From Siniperca chuatsi (taxonomy: Eukaryota > Chordata > Actinopteri > Centrarchiformes > Sinipercidae): DNA of 64,000 bases. The notes below the pieces were generated by a model. The model was not told where the DNA came from and did not search any database. It saw only the letters and a list, made by a program, of their open reading frames with translations. Location of the stretch: positions 6,223,322 to 6,287,321 of the forward strand of contig NC_058055.1 in NCBI RefSeq assembly GCF_020085105.1, in the 5' to 3' direction. The translations under genes were made by a program, and so were the position numbers. The stretch's first letter is position 1. Each line of letters opens with the position of its first letter. Positions 1 to 10,950 of the stretch are shown in pieces.

Positions 1-198
1 CATTATTCTGCTATGTGGCCCAGAGCCATTGAGTCACTGCCCCGGCCTTCCTTCCTGTCTCAGCTCAGGGCAGAGCCTCCAGTGCAGGATGGGAGATAAA
101 CCTGCTAATCGCTGGGCCCAGCGCCTGCAGGACGATAAGTCCGACGCTTTCTGCATTCTAACATGTGGCAGCAAGTGAAGTTTAAATGTCCCAATGAC

Positions 199-245
199 GT
201 GTGTCTATCAGCTGTGTGTCTATCAGCTGTGTGTCTATCAGCTGT
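199..245. repeat. Short tandem repeat, about 16 bp x 3
   Basis: GTGTCTATCAGCTGTG occurs three times head to tail, the last copy decaying into GTGCTTCTGG. No coding potential or regulatory meaning can be assigned. Confidence 0.8.
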
Positions 246-444
246 GCTTCTGGTGAACACGTCTCCACCACTTTGAGCTCATGACATTCACAAGAATGTA
301 CAGTGTATCCAGCAAAGATGTTCTCCATGTTTTTACAGTAATCAAACAATAATAATAATAATCAAGTAATCAAGTAGACTGAGGTAGGATTTTTTTAAAT
401 GAATAAATATGCAGGTTTGATGGAGTAGTGCTGTATCTGACTCT

Positions 445-730
445 TTTCAGTTCAGTAATGGGGTTAAGCAAGGTGGGATATTATCTCTGTTCTTGTTTAA
501 CTTGTATATGGATGACTTGTCTGGGCAGTAAAATGCATGTAAGAATGCTTGTGTTTTTGGCTGCACACTGACTCTATCTGTACATTTTCAGAATGTGTAA
601 ATTGATAGTGACAATGTTTTCATCTGATTGTTGTTGTTTTTAATGTATATAAATATCTATTTTATTCTCTATCTTTTAGCTTTTGTGGGCAGTGGAAATA
701 AAGTGAACTTAGATTGAAAAAAAATAAACA
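445..730 (+). mobile_element. 3' relic of a non-LTR retrotransposon (LINE)
   Basis: A short stretch at about 448-532 translates as FSNGVKQGGIL, then FNLYMDDLSG, which is the reverse-transcriptase core around the YxDD catalytic motif, here YMDD. A TAA follows at once. The piece then runs into a non-coding tail that ends with GAAATAAAGTGAAC and an A-rich stretch. This is the layout of a 5'-truncated LINE insertion with its own poly(A) signal. It is too degraded to name a clade; an L1/Tx1-like source is a guess. Confidence 0.6.
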
Positions 731-3700
731 AAATGTTCACAATTAAAGCAATCAAGGAATTTTTTAAACACAGTAATCACACACAGTTCTCCAATTATTG
801 TCTCAATCAGCCACGTTTACGTCCAGTTAAATATGCACATTTCCCCTTCCTGTACCAAGGAACAAGTGTCCCAGTTTCCCTGAGCACACCATTTACTGTA
901 TATTAAAGATCTGGAAGGAAAGGATGAACTGGCCTCCCTGATATTTGGTTCAACTAAGGAAAAAACAACCAGTTGCGTTGTACAAACATTCTTTTCTGCG
1001 GAGAGGAGATGTTTCAATGGAGAACATTTTGACATCTAACATCTGCCTCCTTTGCATTTCAGCACATGGTAGCCTGAAGTCACACTTTGGTGTGGTTTGA
1101 TTCCTTAATAAACAGGCTGTGGTGGTGCCACAGCTTTGGCCACGTTCACAGTGACTGAAACTATCACTTCTGACGTGAGCTGTGTGATGTTTTGAGCATA
1201 TCTACCACCTCTATTGCCATTCGTCTGTCAGTCAGTTTAGTTTTAGTATTTTGAAGCATCTCTTTCATCATGTACTTTGGTTTAGTTTGTAATCTATCAC
1301 GTTATATCATACTGTATACCCAGTTTTCTGCCCCCATTTCAGTTCAACTAATTGAATATTTTGAAATCTTCTGCAATTGTTCTATTCTGCAAAGAGAAAT
1401 GAAATTGTTACATTTTATTTATTTGTTACAGGCCAGTGAGCAGAAGGGACTGAGGAAGATCTTACTCCACTCATTCATAGGAGGTCAAACTGATAGCACT
1501 GACATAGGCCGACTTCGATAGACTGAAGCTTTAATATTAGTCCCCAACAGGGGACTAAAGGGAACAAATGGAACAAATTACAATTCTCTGTAACAGCAAG
1601 CTATTTAGCAACACTCAGGAAGATGGTCCACTTTACGCTGTTATCATCAACACGTTAGAAACTGTGACTTTCCACAGTGAGACCACGCCACCCTCACTGA
1701 TGTCTGGCGGCACTGGACCACCCCACTTCCGCTCTCCACACACGCATTTGTTTTTGGAGCCGGAGCTCTGTTGGCTTTGGTCAGTCTTGAGGTGTGGGCT
1801 CTGCCATTCTGACCTTTTCTCATCCGTTGTGACCTCCTGACCTCTGGAGTGTCTGTGTCTGACTGTAGCTTGCCGTAGCAACCGCACCCCCCACCCCACC
1901 TCCTGCCATGAACTCCCAAACTCAAGCAACAGAGTGTCTGGAGGCAGAGCAGCTGAGGATTTGAATAGATCTGGTCTGATGTCTAGACTTCTTGGAAGTC
2001 TGGTCTGGGGGGCTATACTGTACAGCACAGCAGCAGGAAGCAGAGATACAGCAGCGACTAAATATAGTGTTCAGGGGCAGAGACAGCGTCTTTTATCTGC
2101 TCATTTAATTATTTATTTGACAGCTCCATCCAAGTTGGACTCCTTGGTCATGGGTCATCAGTCTCAGTTGATCTGTCTGGGAGGTAAAAACCAGTCCTGA
2201 CTCCACTGTCTGCTTCTATATCATCATGTTGATCTCCTTTGTTTGAATCATTTTCCTCCAGCTGCATTCTTTATGCAACAGAAAATCTTACACCAAGCTC
2301 TGCCTAATTGGAGAAATTTGAGCTGCTGTGTGGCTGAGGTTGACTTGCAGTGAGAACAGATCTGTGTGGTGCTGTTGCTCATATTTATAGACTGCATGAA
2401 TCTTTGTAATTACCCCATTGCCATGGCTGTGTCTGTGAATCAGCTCTCTCCAGCCCAGTGGCCAGCAAGCCGCTGAAACAGGAATGCTAAATACATAGGA
2501 CCAGAATGTGCATATGCCATTATAGGGCAAACCTCAGATTTGGCTGCAATTCCGTTGTAGTCCACATGTGTATTTCCTGCTCCAGACAAAGTCATTTGCA
2601 TGACAGTGAGAAAAGGCTTGACTGATCTGCTTGTATCAAAAAATGGAATCATACATAAACAGGAATAATCATTCACATTGTTGATATGTTACCTAAAAAT
2701 ATCACACACATTTTTCAAATCAAGCTGAAAATAACACTTCTTTCCACATTGCTGATTTTCTTCAAGTAATGTTCAATTCTTTGAATGCAACTGGCTCATT
2801 TGCATTTACAATCACCAAACCCCTGTGTTAATTAACAGCAGCAATTTAAAAAATCTTGTCTGTGAGTATGCTTGTGTGAATTATCACAACAGTCCAATCA
2901 ACACATTTCATGTGTTCTTCTATCACCCAACAAATACACAAAGAGCTGTGCATTGTTATAGAAGTAACACTGACTCTCCAGTGGCAGCATTCAAATAATA
3001 ATCATTTGATTTCTTTGGTAACACTTTATTATTTCAGATATTCTGTCTTGTTTTTTTCTTGTCTTGTCTTCAGCTCTTCTTTTCCCCCCTGACACTTTAC
3101 AGTAAAATAGGAAATGTATATTTCTCTTACTAGCTGAGATGTAAAGACAGGAAGGCCCATATGATGTAATTGTCCAAATAAGGGGCAGTACAGAGGGTGG
3201 AGAGGGCTCTTCCTCTACATGATGTCATGTCCATGCATCAGTTTGCTGACGATAAGGAAAAGTGCAACTTCACATCCACAGTTCTGGTTTGACTTCTCTT
3301 ATCACTCCGTCCATGCACGGCGTGGATAAGCTGTCTGTTCTGGTGCAGTAAATATGTGTGGTGTACATGAGCCATTTTCTGGTTATTAATGATATCATGA
3401 CAACATTCTGATTGAGGACTGCTCCCATATTGTATGTATCAGCATGTTCTTGCGTGTGATTGCGTCAGAAGCACGGCTGTTTTCACGACTAAAATGCCCC
3501 CCATCCCTGCGTAAACACTGACTGCATCCGCTCTCCCCCTGGCTTCTGGCTCCCTCATTGATCGGCCTGGACAATTTATTAGCCATTGTGACAGTTTCCT
3601 GTACAGCCAGGGTCGACAGGGGAAACGGAGAGGTATGCAGATAAAGTCCTCAGAAACATGGTGCACAATACCTATTGTGTTTTAATTGCAGGTTGAACTG

Positions 3701-5017
3701 TTACCTCGAGAATGTTTTCCAAATACCTTTTAGTGTGTGTGTGTGCTTGCTTGTTATTCCACATACATGTCCTGCTGCAAAATCTATTCCCTCAGCTTAC
3801 TGAGTTGTCACAAAACTTCTGGAAAATGACAAGCTTAAGGCTGAAATGGTAAAAAAAAAAAAAAAAAAGGAAATACCATTGAATTCCACAATAAAGCAAT
3901 GAAACCTTTAACAATGGCTTAGCGTCCTTGAACTGCAGCTTTCATCCATCTGTAAATGCTAAGTTCAGTCAACAGTTTCAACACTTTAATAGGAAATATT
4001 TGGTCAGAAATGTCAGCAAATAAATTCTAGTAAAGCCAAGTTGTCCTTCTGTGCAGCAGTTATTAAAAGTAACCAATAATATGGTGACAGTGCAGCCCAA
4101 TTATTGCATGAGCTTGTACCTGAGAGTGACAAGGGCAATGAGGGCATGCAATGACACGCAGCTGTTAGGATTTGCCTGAGGGCGTTAGACAGCGCTGCAG
4201 CGGCAGTCTGAACGGTTTAGAATTTGACTGACAAGCGGCGGTCATACTAGGGTATGTAAATATGTCCAGTTTGTCTGGTCTGTGTTGGTCTTTGACAAGA
4301 GCAGCCAAGCTTAAGATGATGAATGTTAACAGCTACCATGTTCCATGAACTCAGCAGAGGTCACAGACTCACACTCACAGTTTAGGGTTCAGCAAATATC
4401 AAAAGTAAACACTCAAACGGTGTGCAAGTGTCAGAGGTAGACACTCACATGGTTGGTTTAACACGGTAACACATCACACAGACAACTGCAGGAGGCATCT
4501 GTGTCAGTTTTATTTATGAGGAGATCCTCTAACATATGAGAGAATGAGTGATGTAGGGTTCATGCTTGTGCAAAAGACCAAAACCGCTGGATTTCAGTCT
4601 GTGCTGTGCTCATGTTACATTCCTGTCACCTTCACCCTTTAATATCACACCTGCCTTTACCATGCAATATGAAAACTGATAATACTTGAAAGGAAAATGA
4701 AAGGCCTACTCTTAAAAAAAGAAGAAAAAAAATCAATGTATGGACTAATACCTGTGAAATGTAATTCCTTACTGGATATGAGGTGGTGTTAAAATATATG
4801 TTTGAGATCTGTTTGCATATTGTAGAAACACATGTATGGGACTGGGCAACATATTGATTTTGAGGTTGTTGACTCATGCTGTATTTTGTTTTGAAGAATA
4901 TGGTTGCTCATAGTAATTACATTTTATCTCTCCTGTGTTTATGACTTAAGAACAGGTGGAAAAAAGGTTTTGGAGGGTGACTTTTTTCAGTCGTGTTTGT
5001 TGGTGTAATACTCATTT

Positions 5018-5107
5018 CGGCCACAAGAGGCTGAAGTGCACCGCTACCCCATGTTCTTAAATAGGACTAAAAGCATTGGTGCGATGCACTTCAGCCTCTT
5101 GTGGCCG
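5018..5107. repeat. Perfect 23-bp inverted repeat with 44-nt loop
   Basis: The arm at 5018-5040, which begins CGGCCACAAGAGGC, is exactly the reverse complement of 5085-5107, giving a long perfect stem around a 44-nt loop. No TIR or transposase is associated. It could be a small foldback MITE or a transcribed hairpin; microRNA precursors normally have smaller loops and imperfect stems. Confidence 0.85.
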
Positions 5108-5961
5108 ACTACAACTCTTTTTTTTTCACCTGGCAAAACTTTCCCCTCACCTGTTTCACAGATGAAAACAAAAATTTAAGGAACTTAAAGATTATCCTGG
5201 CAAAACTTTTTTGTTCACCTGTTCTTCATAAACACAGGAGAGAAAACTATTTAGATTTAGCATTTCTTTTTTCTCACTTGCCTCTTAAGGCTTCCGTAGA
5301 TGGGCGTCCACACATCAATAACATAAATAATGGAAACATTATCTATGGGGGAAAAAACACAAAATGTGAATTAAGTCAATAATTTTATGGAATTCTATGG
5401 AATGAAACATATAAGCTATAGATTTATTTTTCCCACCCCAGAGGGTGAGATATGCATGATATGATGTGTAGTATGTGTAGGTATGTATATATGTACATGC
5501 TTGAGTGCATATACAGTATATCTGTGTATATATATATATTTTCTCTTTCTTCTCCTTTTGTTTCTTTAAGTGTTTTTCCTATTGTCTGCCCAGAATAAAA
5601 GGCAAAATCCATAAAAATCTTAGTTCTAAAAAACTAAAAGACTAACTCTAACATTGCTGATGAATTACTTAAGTCATATCATTACAGGAAGATCAATAGA
5701 TGCAACAGCACTGCCCAAGACACAGAGGGATGTTACTGTAAAGACCATTACTGTAAATCTGCAGGTTCTGTACATGCTGCCCTGCCGATGTTTTGGGCAG
5801 TTCTACTGGAGGTCCCAGTGAACATCTGGCAAATCCATTGTACCTCACTAATGGAAGACAACTGGGAGCCTAATGACTGCATTTTTACAGTAATGCAGCT
5901 GCGTCATCTAGTGGACACATTAAAAACAACTAAGAGAAAATAGACATTTATTATTTATTTA

Positions 5962-7457
5962 CAACGGGTAAAATAAGTATTGAACACGTCACCATTTTTA
6001 GAATATATTTCTAAAGGTGCTATTGACATGAAATTTTCACCAGATGTTGGTAACAACTAATGAAATCCACACATGCAAAGAAATCTAACTTTAGATGTCC
6101 ATAAATTAAGTTATGTGTAATAATGTTAAATGACACAGGGAAAAAGTATTGAACACATGAAGAAAGGGAGGTGCAAAAAGGCATGGAAAGCCAAGACAGT
6201 CAGTAATTAGAAAGCAATGCTGCCCCTTGTCAGTGCAAATTAATATCAGCTGATTCAGTCCCAACTAATGGCCTATAAAAAGGTGTCACAGAAGAAACAT
6301 CCCATGATGGGTAAAAGCAAAGAGCGTGCTCAAGACCTTCGCAACCTTATTGTTGCAAAACATACTGACGGCATTGGTTACAGAAGGATTTCAAAACTTC
6401 TGAATGTTCCAGTGAGCTCTGTTGGGGCCATAATCCGGAAGTGGAAAGAACATCGTTTCACCATAAACACGACCAGGTGCTCCTGGTCTCCCAAGATTTC
6501 TGACAGAGGAGTGAAAAGAATTATCAGAAGAGTTGTTCAAGAGCCAAGGACCACTTAGCAGGTACAACTGTTTCAAAGAAAACGATAAGTAATGCACTCA
6601 GCCGCCATGGCCTGTATGCACACTCACAACGCAAGACTCCATTACATGTTGAAGCTTGTTTAAAGCTTGCTGCACAACATTTGGGCAAGCCTATGACATA
6701 CTGGGAGAATATAATCTGGTCAGAGGAGACCAAAGTTGAACTCTTTGGATGTCATAATACACACCATGTTTGGAGGAGAAATGGCACTGCACATCACCTC
6801 CAAAACACCACACAAACAGTGAAGTTTGGAGGTGGAAACATCATGGTGTAGGGCTGTTTCTCAGCATACGGTACTGGCAAACTTCATATAATTGAAGGAA
6901 GGATGAATGGAAAAATGTACAGAGACGTTCTTGATTCAAAATCTGCTGCCCTCTACCAGGATGATGAAGATGAAACAAAGGTGGACATTTCAGCAGGACA
7001 ATGATCCCAAACACACAGCTGAGGAAACTCGCAACTGGTTTCAGAGAAAGAAAATAAAGCTGCTAGAATGGCCCGGCCAATCACCTGACTTGAATCCAAT
7101 TTGAAAATCTATGGAAAGAAGTAAAGATCAGAGTTCATAGAAGAGGCCCACGGAACCTTCAAGATTTGAAGACTGTTTGTGTGGAAGAATGGGCCAAAAT
7201 CACACTTCAGCAATGCATGCAACACACAGGAGGCGTCTTGAAGCCGTCATTACCAACAAAAGCTTTTGTACATAGTATTAAATGAATTTCAGTGAGCGTG
7301 TTCAATACTTTTTCCCTGTGTCATTTAACATTATTATACAAAACTTAATTTATGGACATCTATCAACATCTAGTGAAAATTTCATGTCAATAGCACCTTT
7401 TTAGAAATGTATTTACTGAGAAAATGGTGATGTGTTCAATACTTATTTTACCCGCTG
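5962..7457 (+). mobile_element. Tc1/mariner element with IR/DR termini, inactive
   Basis: A 1496-bp element flanked by TA dinucleotides (5960-5961 and 7458-7459), the Tc1/mariner target duplication. The ends are inverted copies: CAACGGGTAAAATAAGTATT on the left against the complement of ATTTTACCCGCTG on the right, and similarity continues inward for about 200 bp. A second inner motif (GACACAGGGAAAAAGTATTG) is at 6132-6156, with its inverse at 7298-7322. This inner/outer direct-repeat (IR/DR) layout is typical of fish Tc1 elements. The transposase between them is broken. The insertion lies in intergenic DNA. Confidence 0.95.
6307..7285 (+). pseudogene. Degenerate Tc1-type transposase
   Basis: The span of about 326 codons fits the roughly 340-aa family. 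The N-terminal paired-like helix-turn-helix region (MGKSKERAQDLRN..., RRISKLLNVPVSSV) reads openly to a stop at 6556-6558. Further lesions: a TAG at 6849-6851 where the family has Trp in the IMVWG motif; WSEET near 6717-6730 where the first catalytic Asp (WSDE) is expected; and an extra T at about 7100-7105 that stops the frame inside the DLNPIENLW motif with the third acidic residue. QQDNDPKHT, with the second Asp, is intact. The element cannot encode a working enzyme. Confidence 0.9.
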
Positions 7458-8910
7458 TATGTGTTGAATAGAAACAATCCTTACATTTTCTTGCAGTGCA
7501 TGGACAACAGACAGTGAGTCAGAGTTTTGACTGAAGTAGGTAGTGAAAGCAGAATTAAGAGATTGATTTCCAGTAGCTGTTACAGAGAGTAGAGAATGGA
7601 AACCCTTCATCTTTAACTCTATTATGTGCATTTGTTGTGGCCCAGCCTGAGGGCCCCTCTGGTCCTCATTAGGAGGCAGCAGCTGCATGCTGGCTGGGAC
7701 ACTCATAGATGGAGAGGTTAATCTGATGATCGTCAGTGTCGATACTTGAGCAAATTCAGCTTATTCTGCCTAGAGTTTATGAACTAGACTGAGCTGGAGA
7801 AGGGGGGACTTGGGGGACCCTCCGTACACAGGAGTGTAGATGGTTGTCAGCAAAATTCAGGAGAATCATTATGAAAAGGAAAAACAAGTGGATGATAGTT
7901 CAATCATTTTGAAATTCTGGTGTCAGCAAAGCAATTCTCTTGGAGCTGGGCCATCACTTGCAGAAAGCTTAACACTCGAACTGCCAGGAGTCGCTGTATA
8001 CCTAAAACCACCAACGGGTAAAATTGACCTGCCATTAGAATGCACTGATTTTGTGATTATTTCTGCTACGCGTTGCTCAAACACACTTTGCGCAGACATT
8101 CAGCATTTGGGTGTGCATTTCAGAATGTTTTACTGTGGCTCTTTTGATGCCATCCACTCCGTGCTGTTGTAGTAAAATTTTAAACAGTCTGAATTTAAAT
8201 GCAGCATACAATTTAGGAAAAACTATTGACCACTGCAGTGTTTTAACAGCTCTACATGATGATGAATAATAATCTATGGTGTTCTTCCTGCTTGTTTGTT
8301 TCGGACTGGCGTGCATCCAAACAATTATGCATCCAAAAATATTTATTGAAAAGAAACAATTCGTATCAATTCCAATATTCAAAGTAGATTTTTACCCAAC
8401 GACAAACTCTATAATGACCACTTTTGCTAAACATTAGGCCCGAAAACTCCTACTCTCCCCAGGTCAAAAACACATAATGAGGGAGCCTCACAACACCGAA
8501 AGGGACCGCAAAAAACACCTGTGTCAGAGGGAAAGACTACTTTAGACCATTTCATAAATGTTTATAGGCTACATTTGATAATATTAGTATAATAGTTGAG
8601 CCTCATTCGCTGCCAGATGATGAACCGTCAATCAACCCAGGACTCCTTTTCTTCTTTTGGAAGAGTTTCTGGTATTGCTTGTTACTGTACATTAATGTAT
8701 TCAGCAAAAACAGCTGGTTGTACTGTAATATAGTTTAAAACTAAATGAAAACTTCTCTTTATGAATTAACCTCTTACCAGAACATTTTGATTGTTGAGGG
8801 GCTGATTACATTAGCCAGTGACATCAAAGTAAAAAAAAAAAACAACAACAACAAATGAACTAAAATATCTACTTCAAAACGTCTAGGCTAAATGTCTAGG
8901 TAACTGGCTA

Positions 8911-8915
<5 letters not shown>

Positions 8916-8972
<57 letters not shown>
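8916..8972. repeat. (AG)n microsatellite, about 28 units
   Basis: Uninterrupted AG/GA dinucleotides. A likely polymorphic marker; no function seen. Confidence 0.95.
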
Positions 8973-8974
<2 letters not shown>

Positions 8975-9191
8975 TTGGAAGGAAGGGAATGCTGAGTAAC
9001 ATTTTTGGTTGCAAATGTATTAAAATGTAAAATTTCCATTCAGAAAATATAAGCATTTATTTTTCAAGGATACTGCACAGCACATCTGAATGGGAGGTAA
9101 TAATACTGTAACAGGTAGGCAAAGAAGTTCAAGTTTATTTTTCACTTTTCTTTTTCCTTTATTCTCCTGTGGGAGAGAGGTTTCGGTATGC

Positions 9192-9267
9192 TGTACAGAT
9201 TGTAAAGCCATTTGAGGCACATTTGTGATTTGTGATTTTGGGCTATACAAATAAAATTGACTTGACT
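9192..9267 (+). mobile_element. L2-like LINE/SINE 3' tail
   Basis: TTTGGGCTATACAAATAAA followed by ATTGACTTGACTTC closely resembles the conserved 3' end shared by fish L2-clade LINEs and the SINEs they mobilise. The upstream body is not recognisable, so this is a severely 5'-truncated copy. Confidence 0.6.
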
Positions 9268-9471
9268 TCAGATGTAGAACATGACAACAAGGATCTTATC
9301 AGGGCAGCTCCAACATCATGTTGTTCACACCAGTAGTTTTTAACTTCACTTCAAACATTTACAGATAAATTAATTGCATGGTTGCTTTTGTACAGCTTTA
9401 CTAATTTTTCTTGTTGTTCAGTTCCATGGAGGGCTCAGATGCAGGACCCTGCTGTGGTGGGGGATCTTCTG

Positions 9472-9474
<3 letters not shown>

Positions 9475-9505
<31 letters not shown>
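9475..9505. repeat. (AC)n microsatellite
   Basis: About 15 AC units, ending in ACAAACATG. Confidence 0.95.
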
Positions 9506-9509
<4 letters not shown>

Positions 9510-9579
9510 TGTTTGAAACATTTTAATTTAAAGTAGAATGACATGGAAACTAAGTGACAGGTATGCACACACACACTAG

Positions 9580-10033
9580 CAGTGGTGGAATGTAACTAAG
9601 TACATTTAGTCAAGTACTGTACTTAAGTACATTTTTGAGGTACTTGTACTTTACTTGAGTATTTCCATGTTATGCTACTTTATACTTCTACTCCACTACA
9701 ATTTGGAAGCCAAGATACTTCTTACACCACTACATTTATTTGACAACATTAGTTACTTTGCATATTCAGATTCAGATTATGGATTAAGCTACCTGACAGT
9801 ATATAAAGTAGTTGAAATAGCCTCATCTTTACCAGCTGCAATATCGGTGATGCTTACACATTAATGCATCAATAATTATAATCTAGTGATGTAATATATA
9901 TTATTCTGAAACGGGCCATTCTGCACAATGAGTACTTTTACTTTTTGTACTTTAAGTTGTAACAGAGTATTTCTACACAGTGGTATTGCTACTTTTACTT
10001 AAGTAAAAGATCTGAGTACTGCTTCCACCACTG
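9580..10033. mobile_element. Non-autonomous hAT-type element with 8-bp target duplication
   Basis: The ends are inverted (CAGTGGTGGAA at left, TTCCACCACTG at right) and the element is flanked by identical 8-bp CACACTAG at 9572-9579 and 10034-10041, the hAT target-site length. The interior is rich in ACTTAAGTA-like strings and non-coding. A relative in the opposite orientation lies at 50219-50700. Confidence 0.9.
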
Positions 10034-10120
10034 CACACTAGTTGGTGCAGGATCAGAGGAGTTCATGTCAGCTCATGCTAAGAGGGAACCAGCTCCTACC
10101 TGCTAAGGTGATCCAACTAA

Positions 10121-10320
10121 GGCCCTGTTTACACTCATTAACATGCTTCCTGGGTGATCCAATCACAAGTGGACAGCTCTAAGTACAGCCGTACTAAGTG
10201 CATTGAGATCAGACCACATTCGGAGGTGGTCTGGCCACATTCTTTTAGCAGTGTGTACGCGAATGTGTCCTGGGCCACATTGAAAGACCGCCTACTCAAC
10301 TGACATTCTCTGCAAGCAGA
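10121..10320. repeat. Fragment of a dispersed fish repeat
   Basis: The stretch with GGGTGATCCAATCACAAGTG, GACAGCTCTAAGTACAG and GGAGGTGGTCTGGCCACATT matches, from memory, an abundant dispersed repeat of teleost genomes. The ends are not definable here. Confidence 0.4.
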
Positions 10321-10520
10321 AGTCCGTACTCATTCACGCAATAACAGCGTCATATTAAAGTGCGAATCAACAAGAAGAAGCCACAACAACTGGCAAAATG
10401 GATTCTGGTGGATGGAGTAAGTTGCCCTGTTGGTGCAGCTGCCTAACACACCAATTAATAATCCAACAGAATGGAGAGAATGAGGTCAACTCATATCCAA
10501 ACTAGAAAGACAATGTAGTC

Positions 10521-10526
10521 TTTATT
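10521..10526 (-). terminator. spns3: Possible spns3 poly(A) signal
   Basis: Antisense AATAAA, 425 nt past the spns3 stop. A second AATAAA overlaps the stop codon itself (about 10953-10958) and is a less likely site. Confidence 0.4.
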
Positions 10527-10950
10527 AAGTTGGGCCCACCCCTGCGTCTTAGTTGCTAGACATACTAGCCTGCCAGTGTGTTATTGGGGCAGATTTTGTG
10601 CATATAAGGAGAATTTGTTCTTAACTGCATAAAGAGGTGTGCTATCTTGTTGTAAGTGAGTTGAATAGAGGACTATTGTTCAGGAAAGGCTGGACACTCC
10701 AGCATGTCTATGACACTGACATTAACAAACAAACACAATGGTGAGGACTTAATAATGCGCCAGTGTGTCATTCACACAAAAATCCTGCACAGAAATACGG
10801 AATTTAACATTCTCAGAAAATGATTTTAGCATGTTACCAAAGCTCAAAGGAACAGTAGAATTTGCAGTTGTTCACTTTGAGCCATGGTTGGACTGTATCA
10901 CCATTCAGTTTTGGTGTTTTGTTGTTCACAAGAGAATGAAAGGACAGCAA

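Larger units (their letters stand above)
1..5959. other. Gene-free AT-rich intergenic DNA
   Basis: I find no exon with conserved protein similarity and proper splice sites here; the open frames are short, overlapping and composed like random sequence. Recognisable content: a roughly 16-bp unit (GTGTCTATCAGCTGTG) in three copies at 199-245, an (AAT)n tract near 347-362, a LINE relic at 445-730, a poly(A) run near 3851-3868, an inverted repeat at 5018-5107, and a short (TA)n tract near 5527-5540. In human, SPNS2 and MYBBP1A lie on this side of SPNS3; neither is visible within the window. Confidence 0.7.
7460..9571. other. Intergenic DNA with microsatellites and a LINE-like tail
   Basis: No supported gene. 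It holds an (AG)n tract (8916-8972), an (AC)n tract (9475-9505) and a LINE/SINE-type 3' tail (about 9192-9267). A 110-codon open frame at 7840-8172 has no recognisable domain and crosses what may be an old TTAA-flanked insertion end at 7969. Confidence 0.6.

Noticed and set aside
1633-2028. Minus-strand 131-codon frame
   Set aside because: Low-complexity composition, overlaps equally long frames on both strands, and no similarity to any family I know.
7840-8172. 110-codon open frame as a small gene
   Set aside because: No recognisable domain or supported exon structure. It crosses a TTAA followed by CACTCGAACTGCC (7969-7985) that may be an old piggyBac-like terminus, but no matching second end was found.
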